Below are positions 53,812 to 64,000 of a stretch of 64,000 nt of DNA, piece by piece. A program made the translations under genes and the position numbers. The DNA comes from Stemphylium vesicarium (lineage: Eukaryota; Ascomycota; Dothideomycetes; Pleosporales; Pleosporaceae): the NCBI GenBank assembly GCA_004380135.1, contig QXCR01000021.1:209623-273622 (forward strand), in the 5' to 3' direction. The notes under the pieces were generated by a model. It was given only the letters and a program-made list of their open reading frames with translations, made no database searches and was not told where the DNA came from. How positions within the stretch are numbered: the first letter of the stretch is position 1; each line of letters starts with the position of its first letter.

Positions 53812-55198
53812 TTTGTCGGATGTGTGTGGTTGCTGAGGAGTGACAACTAGCTGAAGTCGCTCTCCGAAATCAACTGCTTTGGTGCGGAGACTGTGGTCTT
53901 GGCGTGCTAATCACATGTCTAAGCGAGGCGTGGCCTCACGTGACAACAGCACTTTCTCACTGGTAATTTCTCCACGTCAAGTTGATCAGCCCATATTGTG
54001 TCTGTCTGGACAGCCTATCAGCAACTGTCATCTTCATGAGACGCATTTGCGTGCAGCAAATGATAAAAGTCGCGACACATTTCGCAACATCCGCGCTATC
54101 CACTTGTGGCTGTACTCCTATCTGCCCCTTCCATCCCTTGGCACATCTGCCGAACATCATACGCCGTATTTTATAGGCGGCGATCATGCGACTGCTCTTG
54201 GTGGCGTACATGATTCCCCAAACAATGTTTTCGATGAATCCAAAGCTTAGCGCCTATCCTGCTAATCTATCTGTTTGACTGCATCCAGTTATAGTGACGC
54301 ACTTGAACAGGCGGGCGTGGCTCGCATGATCAAGAGATGTACGCGGGTGCGGTATCGATGGCCATCAGGGTATCGTTGGCGGATAGAGTGAAGCAGACAT
54401 GGGTGCGTGAACTGCTCCCGTTTGTGCAAGGCATCGGAGATTGTCTTTTAAGGTTGCTAGCCGTGGATGAGACGCGCGTAGGTCTGACCGTCAATGCGCG
54501 GGTACGGATATTGCAGGACAATACGAGTTTGAGATGAAAGTGTTGCTAATTTAGTATACGATGGGCGAGCGTTCAACAGTGCGTGCACCACACGATGGGT
54601 AAAAATATGCTACGCACCATGACGGTTACGAGCTGGGGAGATGCCGCAGGGACAGCATACTGCTTGCAAAGAACATAGAGGACCGACATTGAAGATTGTT
54701 TTCCAATTACTGCAATTATACAGCTAGTTCGGCATAAGCCAATACTCAGGACTCTTGCGCCAGCCAAGTACGTCCAACTCTCAAAGTTTTCTCTACGATA
54801 TATGCAGCGCAGAGACTACCCAACAATGACTGAAACTGAGACAAGGAGACCAATAAGAGAATGACAAGCCTGACGGTGAAAGAAAAAGGACGTCAACAGA
54901 TGACTAGGACCACAGAAAGAGACAAAAAAGACAAGGGAAAAGATATCTTCAGCTAGAACTTTCTTCTCCCATCTTTTGCTTTTCCCCTTGCCAACAAACT
55001 TGCTGAGCCCTCTCATGCAAGCAAAGCGCTCTTCCTCTACGTGGTTGCAAATGCTCGCTAAGATGGAAGAACAAGTCCGTGGTAACCAGAACATGGAACA
55101 GAGCTGACAACTGGTAAATGCTGGTGGCTCCAATCCACAAGTGCAACGATGAGAGGTATTCGCCAAGACGCCATGTCCAAATGATGGATGCATAATCA
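53812..55198. other. Intergenic region
   Basis: This stretch of about 1.4 kb contains the eS25 promoter. Two plus-strand frames (53879-54250 and 54337-54537) are open but lack domains and good start context, so I do not call them. Confidence 0.4.
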
Positions 55199-57556
55199 TT
55201 AGAAGAAATGGGTGTGGGGTTTCGAGAGCTCGTGAACTTCCATCTCCTGTATCAACTGTTAGCGTAGGCCTGGCGTAGTATCTTGAATATAGTACGTACC
55301 ATTTTGAAGGAGTTGAGTTCTTCTTTGATTTGTTGTGCAAGCATCGGTGTAAGCCTATTACACGTCGCAATGTCACCCCTACGGTCGTAATCCTGTGGTG
55401 ACCAAGCGTCGTGGAATTGTATGCGCGGGCTGAAGCTAATGTTGCGAATGCCACCGTGAGGTGTAGTTGGAAGGCTTCTCGTGCTGCCGTTGGGGATGCG
55501 TGGTGGCTTCGTGAAGTAATCGTCGTTGCGGGATTGCCCGACTTCGGTTTTCGGTGTGGCAGGGGAGCTGGATCTTGATGATCCAACATTGGGAACGGCG
55601 TCTACGGGTCTTATGACTGGAGACCCAGAGTCCGAATTGGTCCCAGTGCCTGAGTGGTCGTTAGCAGCTGCGTAGTTTGAGGGTGCGTGATACCTACGCT
55701 TCAAAATGCCCTTCTTCATCGAGGAGAGAACTTCTGCCCGGTCGCGGTCGGACCCAACGATGCTCTTCCTCCCCACTGATTCACTGCCTGAGACCGAAGG
55801 GTCAACGATCTCAGCGGTCTGTCCAGCGTCAATCGAGTTGCGTTCTAGTCTGGGGTAGCCGGTGCCTCCCCTGACCTGTTCATTTGGATGTGCGTTGACG
55901 TTGACCTTCTGTCTCTCAGCCTCAACAGTAACAAGGGACACTTGACCGACGCTGGGCCTGATAGGACCATCGGCAGCAGGTACACCAATGACTGACTTGG
56001 GTCTGAAGAGACCCTTGATAGATTTGGTACCCTTCTTCATTCCGTGTCCCATTTTTCGAAGCATGACAGAAGCAGAAGATGCAGCGGACTGTATAGACAG
56101 ATTGTCCGTGGAGCCTATGCCACCTTGACCAGAGTAGATGCCAGCGCCAATACCTGCGGCCTCTTGCTTTGCAATGATGGCCGCTTGCTCAGCATCCTCC
56201 TCTGTTTGATACTTGTCCTTCCTCAGCTTGGCGCGTTCGGCAGAGATGTTATTCTCAACAGTAGCACGTCGAAGTTCAGCAGCACTCCCAAATGAGAAAG
56301 CTCTACGTAGACGGGACTTCATGCCCTTGTCCTTATCGTTGACAGCACTGAGATGCTGCATCGCCGCACTGGCAGGCAGTTGGGGTTTGGCGGAGCCCTG
56401 AGGCTCTGACGGAGAGATGGGGTGTGACAGAGGTGAGGGCGCTTGCCGTCTGTTAGGCTCAGGTGTCTTGGTGGGACCGCCTCCTGCTACAGAGGCATAG
56501 CTGCGTTGGGTGGTCGCAGCAGGCCGGGACTGTCGTTCATGTTAGCCTGCGCATGCTCAGGAGCTCGACTGAACATACCTGGGATCTTGAAGAAGTGTTG
56601 GAAGAAGCACTGCCTGCGCTGCCCTGTCTTTCATGACTTTGACTTGACGCTGGGCGGCTTCCCGTACGGCCGGAGCTCGAGGGCCTGGTGGTGTTCTGGC
56701 TCGATGCCGCGCTGTGACCTGTACCCTGGCTAACCTGCAATGATGCCGGGTTCTGGGGAATGTTTTCTGCTTCCAGTCCATTGAAACTGCGTCTTCTATA
56801 TCGTTTAGCGGGATCCAAACCGCCTGAGCGAATAACTTGCGTATCATCGGCGCTGTTCGCTCGGTTGTGTGCAGGTCTGAATGGTGGTGGCAAACCAGCA
56901 GCGCCTGTGCTGCCATTTTGCGTAGATTGCGTCGGGGTCATTTGTGACGCTCCTCCAGCTGTGCGCTGCGTCGGGGTCGTATTGCCCGTAGGCACGCTGG
57001 TGGACGAGTCCGTTCTCCCAGCGCCACGTCGATATCGCCCAGGTGACGGTTTCGCTGGAGATTCGCCGCCTAACGAAAACGACAGATCGAGATTGGAGGT
57101 AGAGAGCGTGATGGACGGCGCAATGCTGTCGATGGGTTTCCTAAGATCGCTGTCATCTCTGGTAGCCACTGGCGGCCCGGCCGACGAGCGATTGGAGGAG
57201 CCAGAGGTGGATACGGTAGAGTCGGAAGAAGAGGAGGGGTGGGAGGGATGGCCCAGACGGGTCTGGTTGACGTGGCTGGGAAGCTGCTGCAGGGCCTGAG
57301 GGGACGGTGCCGAGACGGACCTGTTCTCCTGGCGCAGCTGCGGCGTGGCGTTGAAGGCATACGGGGCTATCGGCGCGGCTGTTCCTCTGTATCCAGTACC
57401 TCCAGAGTTGCCATTGTGCTGGTTGCGCGGCATCTGCGATGCTCGCTGTTGTTGTTGATTGGGGTGGTTCGGCGTGTTTTTGTAGGCATCTGAGGGCGAG
57501 TATGGCATTGTATGAGGTCCTGTCGTCTGGATGACTGATGTGAGTACCTGAGCCAT
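55199..57556 (-). CDS. Bni4-like bud-neck / PP1-targeting protein
   Basis: Exons 56579..57556, 55300..56529 and 55199..55246, with introns of 49 nt (56530..56578) and 53 nt (55247..55299), join in phase to about 751 residues. Most of the protein is Ser/Thr/Pro/Gln-rich and disordered. The conserved end (about 688-751) has RNISFSPRIQFHDAWSPQDY, then DRRGDIATCNRLTPMLAQQI and KEELNSFKM, followed by the last exon EMEVHELSKPHTHFF. This matches the C-terminus of yeast Bni4, which binds the PP1 phosphatase Glc7 and helps target chitin synthase III to the bud neck; in filamentous fungi the role would be at septa. A Lys/Arg-rich patch with MKKGTKSIKGLFRPKSV lies in the middle. The start at 57556 is the first in-frame ATG, but a GTACTC site directly after three codons allows another 5' exon. 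Confidence 0.82.
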
Positions 57557-60500
57557 CGGAGGGCTTGGGGGTACGGCAGCAAGGAGCTCGATCGGGATCG
57601 GCTAGGGGCTCTTCGGCGGCAGCAACAGCGACTGAGATGGACAAATGAAGATCTGTGAAGCATCACAGCATTAGCAAGGGGCTTGTACGGGTGCGAGGAT
57701 GCGGGTCCTCGTGGAGCGACGTGGGAGGAGAGGACCAGGTTCGCGGACGGAAGCCGGGCGAGCAGCAGGGAGGTTGTTGTCGAGTTTGAGATGCGACATT
57801 GGGGAGGCGGCTTGCTCGTGGGGGCTGGGGCTGGGCTAGGGCGATAGGGGGGGGTCTGTACCTGCTACGAAAGGAAAACAGTGGAAGCTATTAAAACAGT
57901 GAATAGAATGTAACGTCGTCGAGCGCTGGGAAGGCTGTCGTGAATCGACGGAGATGGCAGCGTGTACCAAGCCTCCCGAGCAGTCCCTCAAGCCTGCATT
58001 GGTCGGTATACGAGTGTCGGTCCTCTGCTGCTAGAAGCGACGAGCGATTCAAGAAGCAAGCAGAAAAGGAAATAATAGAGGGAGAGTAAGGTTGGCGGTC
58101 GCGGTGAAGAGTTGAGGTTGTCAGGCAAAGGGGCCGCACTAGTCTGGGAGCTCGCACGGGCACGCTGCTAGGAGACTCAATTAGTTACTCACGCCAGAAA
58201 GACAACGGGGCACGTTGCCCTCCCTCGTCGCTCGTCTCCACGGTGCCGCGGTCACGGGGTCAGGTCACTGTGCACGCTCTTTCGCTTCTCTCTCCGTCCA
58301 TGTCATGTATTTAATGCTAGCTGCCATGCTTTCGCTCGTGTTGCTTTTGCACGCGCTGCGACAATGGGCAGTGTACGTCGCTTTTTGTCGCCTATCCACT
58401 GTTCGCGTGCATAGCATTTATCCTGCAATCGAGCCGATCGCCCGTTGTGCTTGATCCGCCTCCGAGACGTTAAGAAAAAGCAGCTTTGGGTTTCCGGCAT
58501 CCTCGCCAGTTGCCAGCTTCACTTCTGACCCTAGTCCCTGCCCTCCACCCCCCGGCGTATAGTGCTCGGGCGCAGCCGATATAAGAAAACAATATGGCGG
58601 GCTGCCATGTTTCCACGTCTAACCACTTGCTGATGCCCCGACATTTGCACCCTGCCTCTTCGGAACCTTCTCGCTGCATGGCGACGGGACACCGCAGAAG
58701 TTCATGCTAGCAGCGCGAGCGACCAGAGGATTCCATGGCGCCGCAAACGCCTGCTGGCCCGCATTCCAGGGTCCACGGCTCACAGGCAGAAGGTGGACGC
58801 TGCCTGCTGCAATCTCTGCCGTCACGTCACGAATTCCATGTGGGTAGGGCTTTTGCATTGCCGTCGCATATCCGCGAATTGGGTGTGGTTGGACGCGTTT
58901 AGCTCAAGCAAATACGACGCGATCTGGTAAACACTTACGAATTCGCTTCTTGGAGGGGAGCGACATAGCCAATCCGCAAAGCGCGCCCGGCGCGACCCAC
59001 ACCACGCACCTGCGGCTGAGCCGTTTGCAGCAGTTAGTGAATGGCGGTGGGATAGGCTGCAGTAGCTGGCGTGCTGCGATAAGAAGGCTGGAATGGCCAT
59101 GGTCGCCATGTTGATGCCTCACCGATATGTCTGTACCCCGCTCTCTCTGCACTCCTGCACGCCTGTCTCCCGCGCCTTCTGCCGCTGGACGAGATGGACT
59201 ATGGACTCCATCATGGCCCACGACAGGCTAGGCAGCCCGCATGCATGCCACCAGCATCTTCACAGGGTCCGCGGCACAACATCGGTCCGCCTGCCAGTAT
59301 TGCTGCAGGTTCGCTGCCCGCGATGAAATTCGCAGGACTGGGCGGGATTGCGATGCTCGCCAAGGCGTGGGGAAAGCAACGAGGATGCTGGGTGACTGCG
59401 AGATGAGAGCTGTTTGATGTGCATTTGCGCTGCAAGCCATGATTTCCCGTAATTGTGCAATAAGTGCGAAACCGACGGCCTGCTACGCGGCTGAGCACAC
59501 AAAATCTTCGACTGTGCCCTTTCTCGTATCTCACCACACCTGAGGGCGGTTTGCTGTCGCTGTTCCACCATTGTCTTTGAGGCCCCACTTATCCAGCTGG
59601 GATGACGCGATCATCAGGAAGGCACGACTTCTATTTTGGGCATGTCAGCCAATCATCGCCGTGCCTGGAGAAGGCATGGAAATCTCTTGCTCCTTTGGGT
59701 CTATTGACTGTCGCGGGCATGCATACTCGTCGCAACCACATTTGCTCTATAATATTTCTCTTCGCCTGTCCCGGCAGCAGAAAACTGTCGCGCAAGCCGA
59801 CTCTCTTGCGCTATCGCCGCCCACTAGCACCGTAGGCTGCAATTGACTTCTCGCATAGCTAGCTATCCAAGCTGGCGGAACCGTGGACGTAATCGCTACG
59901 ACGAACCAGCCCTTCGGATTTCAACACCAAGTGCCGCTGAATCATCCCAAGTCGTGCCTAGAGGCTGTCGCAGCAGAAGGCAGTATGTAGTACTTCTTGT
60001 CTGCTCTGAACGACGCGTCTGCTGTGCCTTTTTTCGCGTCTTGCTCATCCGTCGGTCGCTCATCATGCTACACGGGCGCAAACACACTACCGATGCTATA
60101 CACCCGAGTAGTGCCGGTTGCTTGGGAAGCTGTCAGTTGCTTCACTACCTGCCTCCCTAGGACATGGTAAATAAGAGAAGCTCCTTCACAAGCACTCCAC
60201 ATCTTCCGATAGGCGCGTCGAATAAACTTAGTTGCCGTACGGACATAACAACACATGTTTCTCGCATACTCTCGCTTCATGCGCTTTGCCTCCACGCGTT
60301 CAACAACCTAGGGCATTCTCAACCACTTTTCGGGGAGAAATTCTTATTCGCCCACCAATCACTTATTTTGGTCAATCTACCCGTCTGGTACCCCACAGCA
60401 GTCCAATCGCCGTCTAGACCGACCAGGCCCGCACCACGAAGCTTGTATGGCTTTGGGCGACGTCACACAGCTAGAGCTTCCGACTAGCACACGCTGCCCT

Positions 60501-62346
60501 CCTTCTGTTCTCACCATTCCCGGCCAATGGGAATCCACACAACGGCCAGAAGACGAGCATCTTGGTCCTCTTAAGCGATCGACGATTCCCGTCCAGCCGC
60601 TATCTGCGGGATCTTGAAGGCTCATGCGACTCAGAGCCATCGGTCTGGAACTACTTGTCCGATCGTCCTGCAGTAGCAACTCGGTGTACGCACCCAACGT
60701 CTCGAACCTCGAGGACGCGCAATGCAAACCCTACACCGAGTCGTTTCACTACTCCCCATAAGCAAGGAAACTCGGAAGATGCGAGGCTAATCGCCCACCA
60801 GCTGTCAGCATTTCGTCACTGAGCTGACCTAGTTCGGATGCGTTCCCCAGGCCCATGGTACTGCGATGATTTTGGCCGAAGGTTATGTTGACACTCCCGT
60901 GTGGCGTGATCTTGTCTGCTATCACCACACAACCGGAATGTGCTATGGCATGGCATTTCGGCGCCGATTTTGTAGGTAAGACGTTGAGCTTTTGCATAAT
61001 TCTAGACCGGCTAAGTCGGTGGGTTGTGCCTGTCCTCACCTCTGGCCAGACCTTCTAGACACATCTTGCCTTTTCGACTACAAGGGACGCCTGCACAATC
61101 TCACGGTTTCGGCTCTGGTGCGTAGCTTCGGGCCGAGCGTGCCTGGAGTTATGCGCAGGTAGCGAGATTCTTACCTACACCGAGTGTTGCATGGCATCTT
61201 GCGACGCCGACATTTTGACATCATACAAAAGCTACGTCATTGCCTGTTATCTTTCAAAAGCCAATTTGAATCAAGCGGTCAGCCGCGGCGATGACCATCT
61301 CCACACTCTGGGTACGATCGTTTCAGATTTCGGGTTATGGGGTACAGCGATCTACATAGAACGGGTATCACAATTTCCCCGATGCAGCGTGACGCGAGGG
61401 TCTCCAGGGCTCTTCACAACAGGTTTCTTGTCATGTTGAGCATTGTCGCGACGTCAAAGGGTTTACCTAGTCGTTGGGTTTGGGGCGATGTATCTGAAAC
61501 GTGTGAGATCGGGGGTTCATCACTCTTGTTGTGGTAATTAGCCTGTATTTATACCACCGATGGCAAGGTAGCCAGCCGTGATAACGGGCGATTACATGTC
61601 AGCCTCGCTAGCCGTTATCACATCTGTGCACGTCGCGAGAAATTGCTTACTTGATGTTTCGCGGCTACTGAACCCGTAATGACAGTCTCCTATCTGGTGC
61701 AAAAAGCAGCCTGACGGGTCGGCATACAAAACATTGCACCGACAGCCGACACGCAGCTTTGGCCAAAAATTCAAGATAAACGTCAAAACATTTCTCGGCG
61801 TACAAAATGGCAAAAAAAGAAGCGAAGCCCATGGGGATCTAATCAGGACAGTTAGACACTGTAATCGAACTCTGTGCAGAACGAGTAAAGCTTACCGAAC
61901 CCACAACCTATTCTTTGTTAGGACATTACTGGATGCCATGTGAAGCAAATTACATACCTTTGGTGTATTCATGTTTTCAAGCCGAAAACCAACGCGCTAC
62001 CATTGCGCCAAGGCTCCTCTTTAGGAAGGATAGAATACTGTTGCGAATTAGAGCTTCGATATACTCGTCGTGACAAGAGTGTGTGCGTGGAGAATCGTTC
62101 GCACGCGAGAGCAGCCCCACCACAACGCATAAAAACATTCACGACCAGATCGAAATTGACATGCTGGTGACGACAGCTCACACAGTATACCCCGCTACTA
62201 GACATATTCGGCGTAGAACGATGTGGTGTTCTTGGTTGGCGGATCCCCACCAAAGTCACGTGGCCTTCGCCCAAATCACCAAAAAACTATGTCCACTACC
62301 TCCACCCCACCCAACCCATCCACGACGTCCAGATTGGCAAAAGCAA
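57557..62346. other. Gene-poor region of 4.8 kb
   Basis: No supportable protein gene is present. The first 600 bp are the promoter and probable leader of the Bni4-like gene. The rest has many short frames on both strands. A perfect 10-bp inverted repeat (61578-61587 and 61612-61621) is the only structure noted. Confidence 0.4.
61578..61621. repeat. Perfect 10-bp inverted repeat
   Basis: GTGATAACGG at 61578-61587 is matched by its exact reverse complement CCGTTATCAC at 61612-61621, with a 24-base spacer. It is unconnected to any called gene. It could form a hairpin or be a dyad protein site, but a stem of this length can arise by chance in 64 kb. Confidence 0.6.
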
Positions 62347-62463
62347 TGCATCGGCCGGGAATCGAACCCGGGGCTAGCCGAATTTGATTTATCTTGTTCA
62401 ATTCCCGATAGAATAAACTCAGATAAATGGCAACGGCTAATTTTACCACTAAACCACCGATGC
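62347..62463 (-). tRNA. tRNA-Gly (anticodon GCC) with intron
   Basis: On the minus strand the acceptor arms GCATCGG (62457-62463) and CCGATGC (62348-62354) pair perfectly, with discriminator A at 62347. The T arm is CCGGG-TTCGATT-CCCGG. The D arm region reads GGTTTAGTGGTAAAATT. The anticodon stem AGCCG/CGGCT encloses TTGCCA...T, giving anticodon GCC at 62429-62431. An intron of about 46 nt (62382..62427) sits one base 3' of the anticodon, the standard position for nuclear tRNA introns. The intron contains TTTATCT and AGATAAA, which can pair with each other. Removing it leaves a normal-length glycine tRNA. Confidence 0.92.
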
Positions 62464-63131
62464 TGGTGGTCGAACCGCTGGAACGGTCTGATTGGATTGA
62501 TGGAAGAGAGAGCGCCTGGTATGTTTATATTGACGGTAAAATCCTGACGGAGGCGTGGAACACGGTTGGAAGGTTGAAGTGGAGTTGGTTCGGGGTGGTG
62601 AAGGATCTGCTTGGGTGGGTCTGGAACACTGCCAATTTGTACCACTGGATCTTACCCCTCGTTTGCAGACTGGTTACTACAGGCCCGTCCCGCGTTTGCT
62701 CTGGATCTATAGGATACCTGTCCGCCTGGAGAAATTACTTTGTATTTGCCCAAGGTACTTATTTGCATTCTGTATAGCTAGACGAGAATCTAATGTCTCC
62801 GTCCACTAAGTTGATCTGCGCTCAGCAAACCAACACGAAATCACACCGTATCCGTCTAGCGGGCCAATTCACACTAGAGAAAGCCTACAAAAGAAGAAGT
62901 GAAAATAAAAGTTAACCGCATGCCAGCGACAGCAGTTTCCAGCCTTGTATTGAACCAATGGCTGAGATCCCAGAAATGTCAGAGTCGTAGAATGTAAAGT
63001 TTCTTCAACGCAGTTACCGAGTTGGAGCTTAGTTTCACCAGTTCAGTCTTAATCTTGCTGGTGAGCTTGCGCTTCGACACCTTTAGGCGACCTGCAGGTG
63101 TATTCTTAAACAGCCAACGGTCGTGAGGGTG
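62464..63131. other. Intergenic region
   Basis: This stretch of about 670 bp lies between the tRNA gene and the duplicated block. Frames on the plus strand running out of the tRNA region have no support. Nothing else is recognised. Confidence 0.45.
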
Positions 63132-63339
63132 GGCGGATTGTCGAAGCTGCGTCTTCGGTCTTGAATGTGCTGAAGCAGCCAGTATATAGCCAATATGGCT
63201 CCTCAGCGTTCAACAGGCGTCGTAAGTCAGACATATGGCACCGCCGTGATCGCACCTAGTTGGCGGGTCGTCGAAGCTGTGTCTTCCGGTCACGAGTTTG
63301 CTGGAGCAGCCAGTATATAGCCAAGATGGCTGCTCAGCA
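63132..63339. repeat. Direct duplication of a 77-bp block
   Basis: Copy A (63132-63208) and copy B (63262-63339) are about 85% alike by eye and lie in the same orientation 53 bp apart. Both contain GTCGAAGCTG(C/T)GTCTTC near the start and GCAGCCAGTATATAGCCAA followed by a TATGGCT or GATGGCT ending in CTCAGC. No reading frame is conserved across both, so this is a non-coding duplication. It directly precedes the array of about 85-bp repeats. Confidence 0.85.
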
Positions 63340-63564
63340 AAGAATCCACTAATGTATCGTAAAAAAATAGACGACATGACATTTGGTGGTCTGGCAGTTG
63401 ATCACAGCCGTTGGCTTCGACTGTGGCTGCCCAAGGAAGGTAATGAATGTGCCGAGTAAGCACAACCAATTTCACGTGACGACCGTGGAAGAACATGGTT
63501 GACAATGGTTCGCAGCCGATTGATCACATCATGGCTGTTCGAAAGACGTGACGAACGCGGATGT

Positions 63565-63874
63565 GACAAATACATAACGAAGCGTTAAGCGGCCAAGTAT
63601 CAGGCAAGTATAGAGATCAAGGCTGTCTCTCGGTCGCAATTAAGGTTTGCGACAAAGGCATAACAAGGAGTTAAGCAGACAAGTAATAGCCAGTTACAGT
63701 AATTAAGGCTAACTCTTAGACGTAACCAACGTATGTGGTAGAGAATTTCTTTGACGGTAACAGCCAGTTACCGTGATCAAGGCCATATCTCAGACGCAAT
63801 CAAGGTTTGCGACATACGCATGACGAAGCGTTGAGCGGCCAGGGAACAGCCAGTTACGGGGATCAAGGCTGACT
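63565..63874. repeat. Degenerate array of about 85-bp units
   Basis: Four partly decayed head-to-tail copies are visible: 63565-63650, 63651-63730, 63756-63810 (5' part missing) and 63811-63874 (3' part missing). Shared blocks are GACAAA or GACATA followed by CATAACGAAGCGTTAAGCGG, then AACAGCCAGTTAC-like sequence, then GATCAAGGCT, then CGCAATCAAGGTTTGC. Copies differ by scattered substitutions and a 25-bp insertion at about 63731-63755. The array is non-coding. Such arrays are frequent near fungal chromosome ends or in old transposon remnants; the eight C residues at the window end may mark a contig end. Confidence 0.82.
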
Positions 63875-64000
63875 TACCATTACTCTTTAATACTTTCGCC
63901 GTTAGGCTCTCAACTCTTTGCAGAACACAAATTCGTTTCCTAGTCTGGTTTAAACAGCTTGAAGATACCAAAAGCAGCTTGTATTCGTCGCAACCCCCCC

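Overview
The window looks like nuclear DNA of a filamentous ascomycete. The evidence is many short spliceosomal introns (about 46-67 nt) with GTRNGT donors and CTRAC/CTAAC branch points, plus a fungal gene set: conidiation protein Con-10, an AA11-like polysaccharide monooxygenase, a QDE-1-type RNA-dependent RNA polymerase, a Bni4-like bud-neck protein, LEU2, Sur2, Swc5 and Gtr2. Gene style and the SRR1/AIM9-like accessory families suggest Dothideomycetes, perhaps Pleosporales. That placement is inference. All exon boundaries below were read by eye and agree in reading phase unless stated.

The left part (1-20 kb) is mixed and accessory in character. It holds the start of a Pro/Gly-rich protein running off the edge, a small tail-anchored membrane protein, two adjacent broken genes (SRR1-like and AIM9-like phosphotransferase), an uncertain minus-strand ORF, a four-exon DHA1-type MFS transporter, a cluster of small orphan ORFs, con-10, an AA11-like LPMO, and a dead Tc1/mariner element (about 1.5 kb) with good inverted repeats and a TA duplication just upstream of the LPMO. 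Then come a hemerythrin-like gene that seems to have lost its metal-ligand helices (20.2-20.9 kb) and a six-exon LEU2 (21.6-22.9 kb).

A gene-poor stretch (22.9-27.5 kb) leads to the conserved core (27.5-57.6 kb). In order this holds a small two-exon orphan, a BTB/POZ-like protein, a VWA-domain protein, a long hypothetical protein, Sur2-like sphingolipid C4-hydroxylase, TCTP, an RNA-dependent RNA polymerase, Swc5 (BCNT), a multi-spanning membrane protein with an AT-hook-like tail, the Rag-type GTPase Gtr2, a cytochrome-b5/MAPR-like membrane protein, ribosomal protein eS25 and a Bni4-like protein. These are mostly independent housekeeping genes. Growth control recurs loosely: Gtr2 acts in TORC1 amino-acid signalling, while TCTP and eS25 relate to translation, and LEU2 makes leucine. 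No cluster logic is visible.

The right end (57.6-64 kb) has no convincing protein gene. It holds an intron-containing tRNA-Gly(GCC) gene, a 77-bp direct duplication and a degenerate array of about 85-bp repeats near the edge. I found no clearly new multi-gene system. The most unusual items are the internally deleted hemerythrin-like protein, the LPMO with an altered copper-site context and Cys-rich tail, the two neighbouring decayed genes, and the repeat array.
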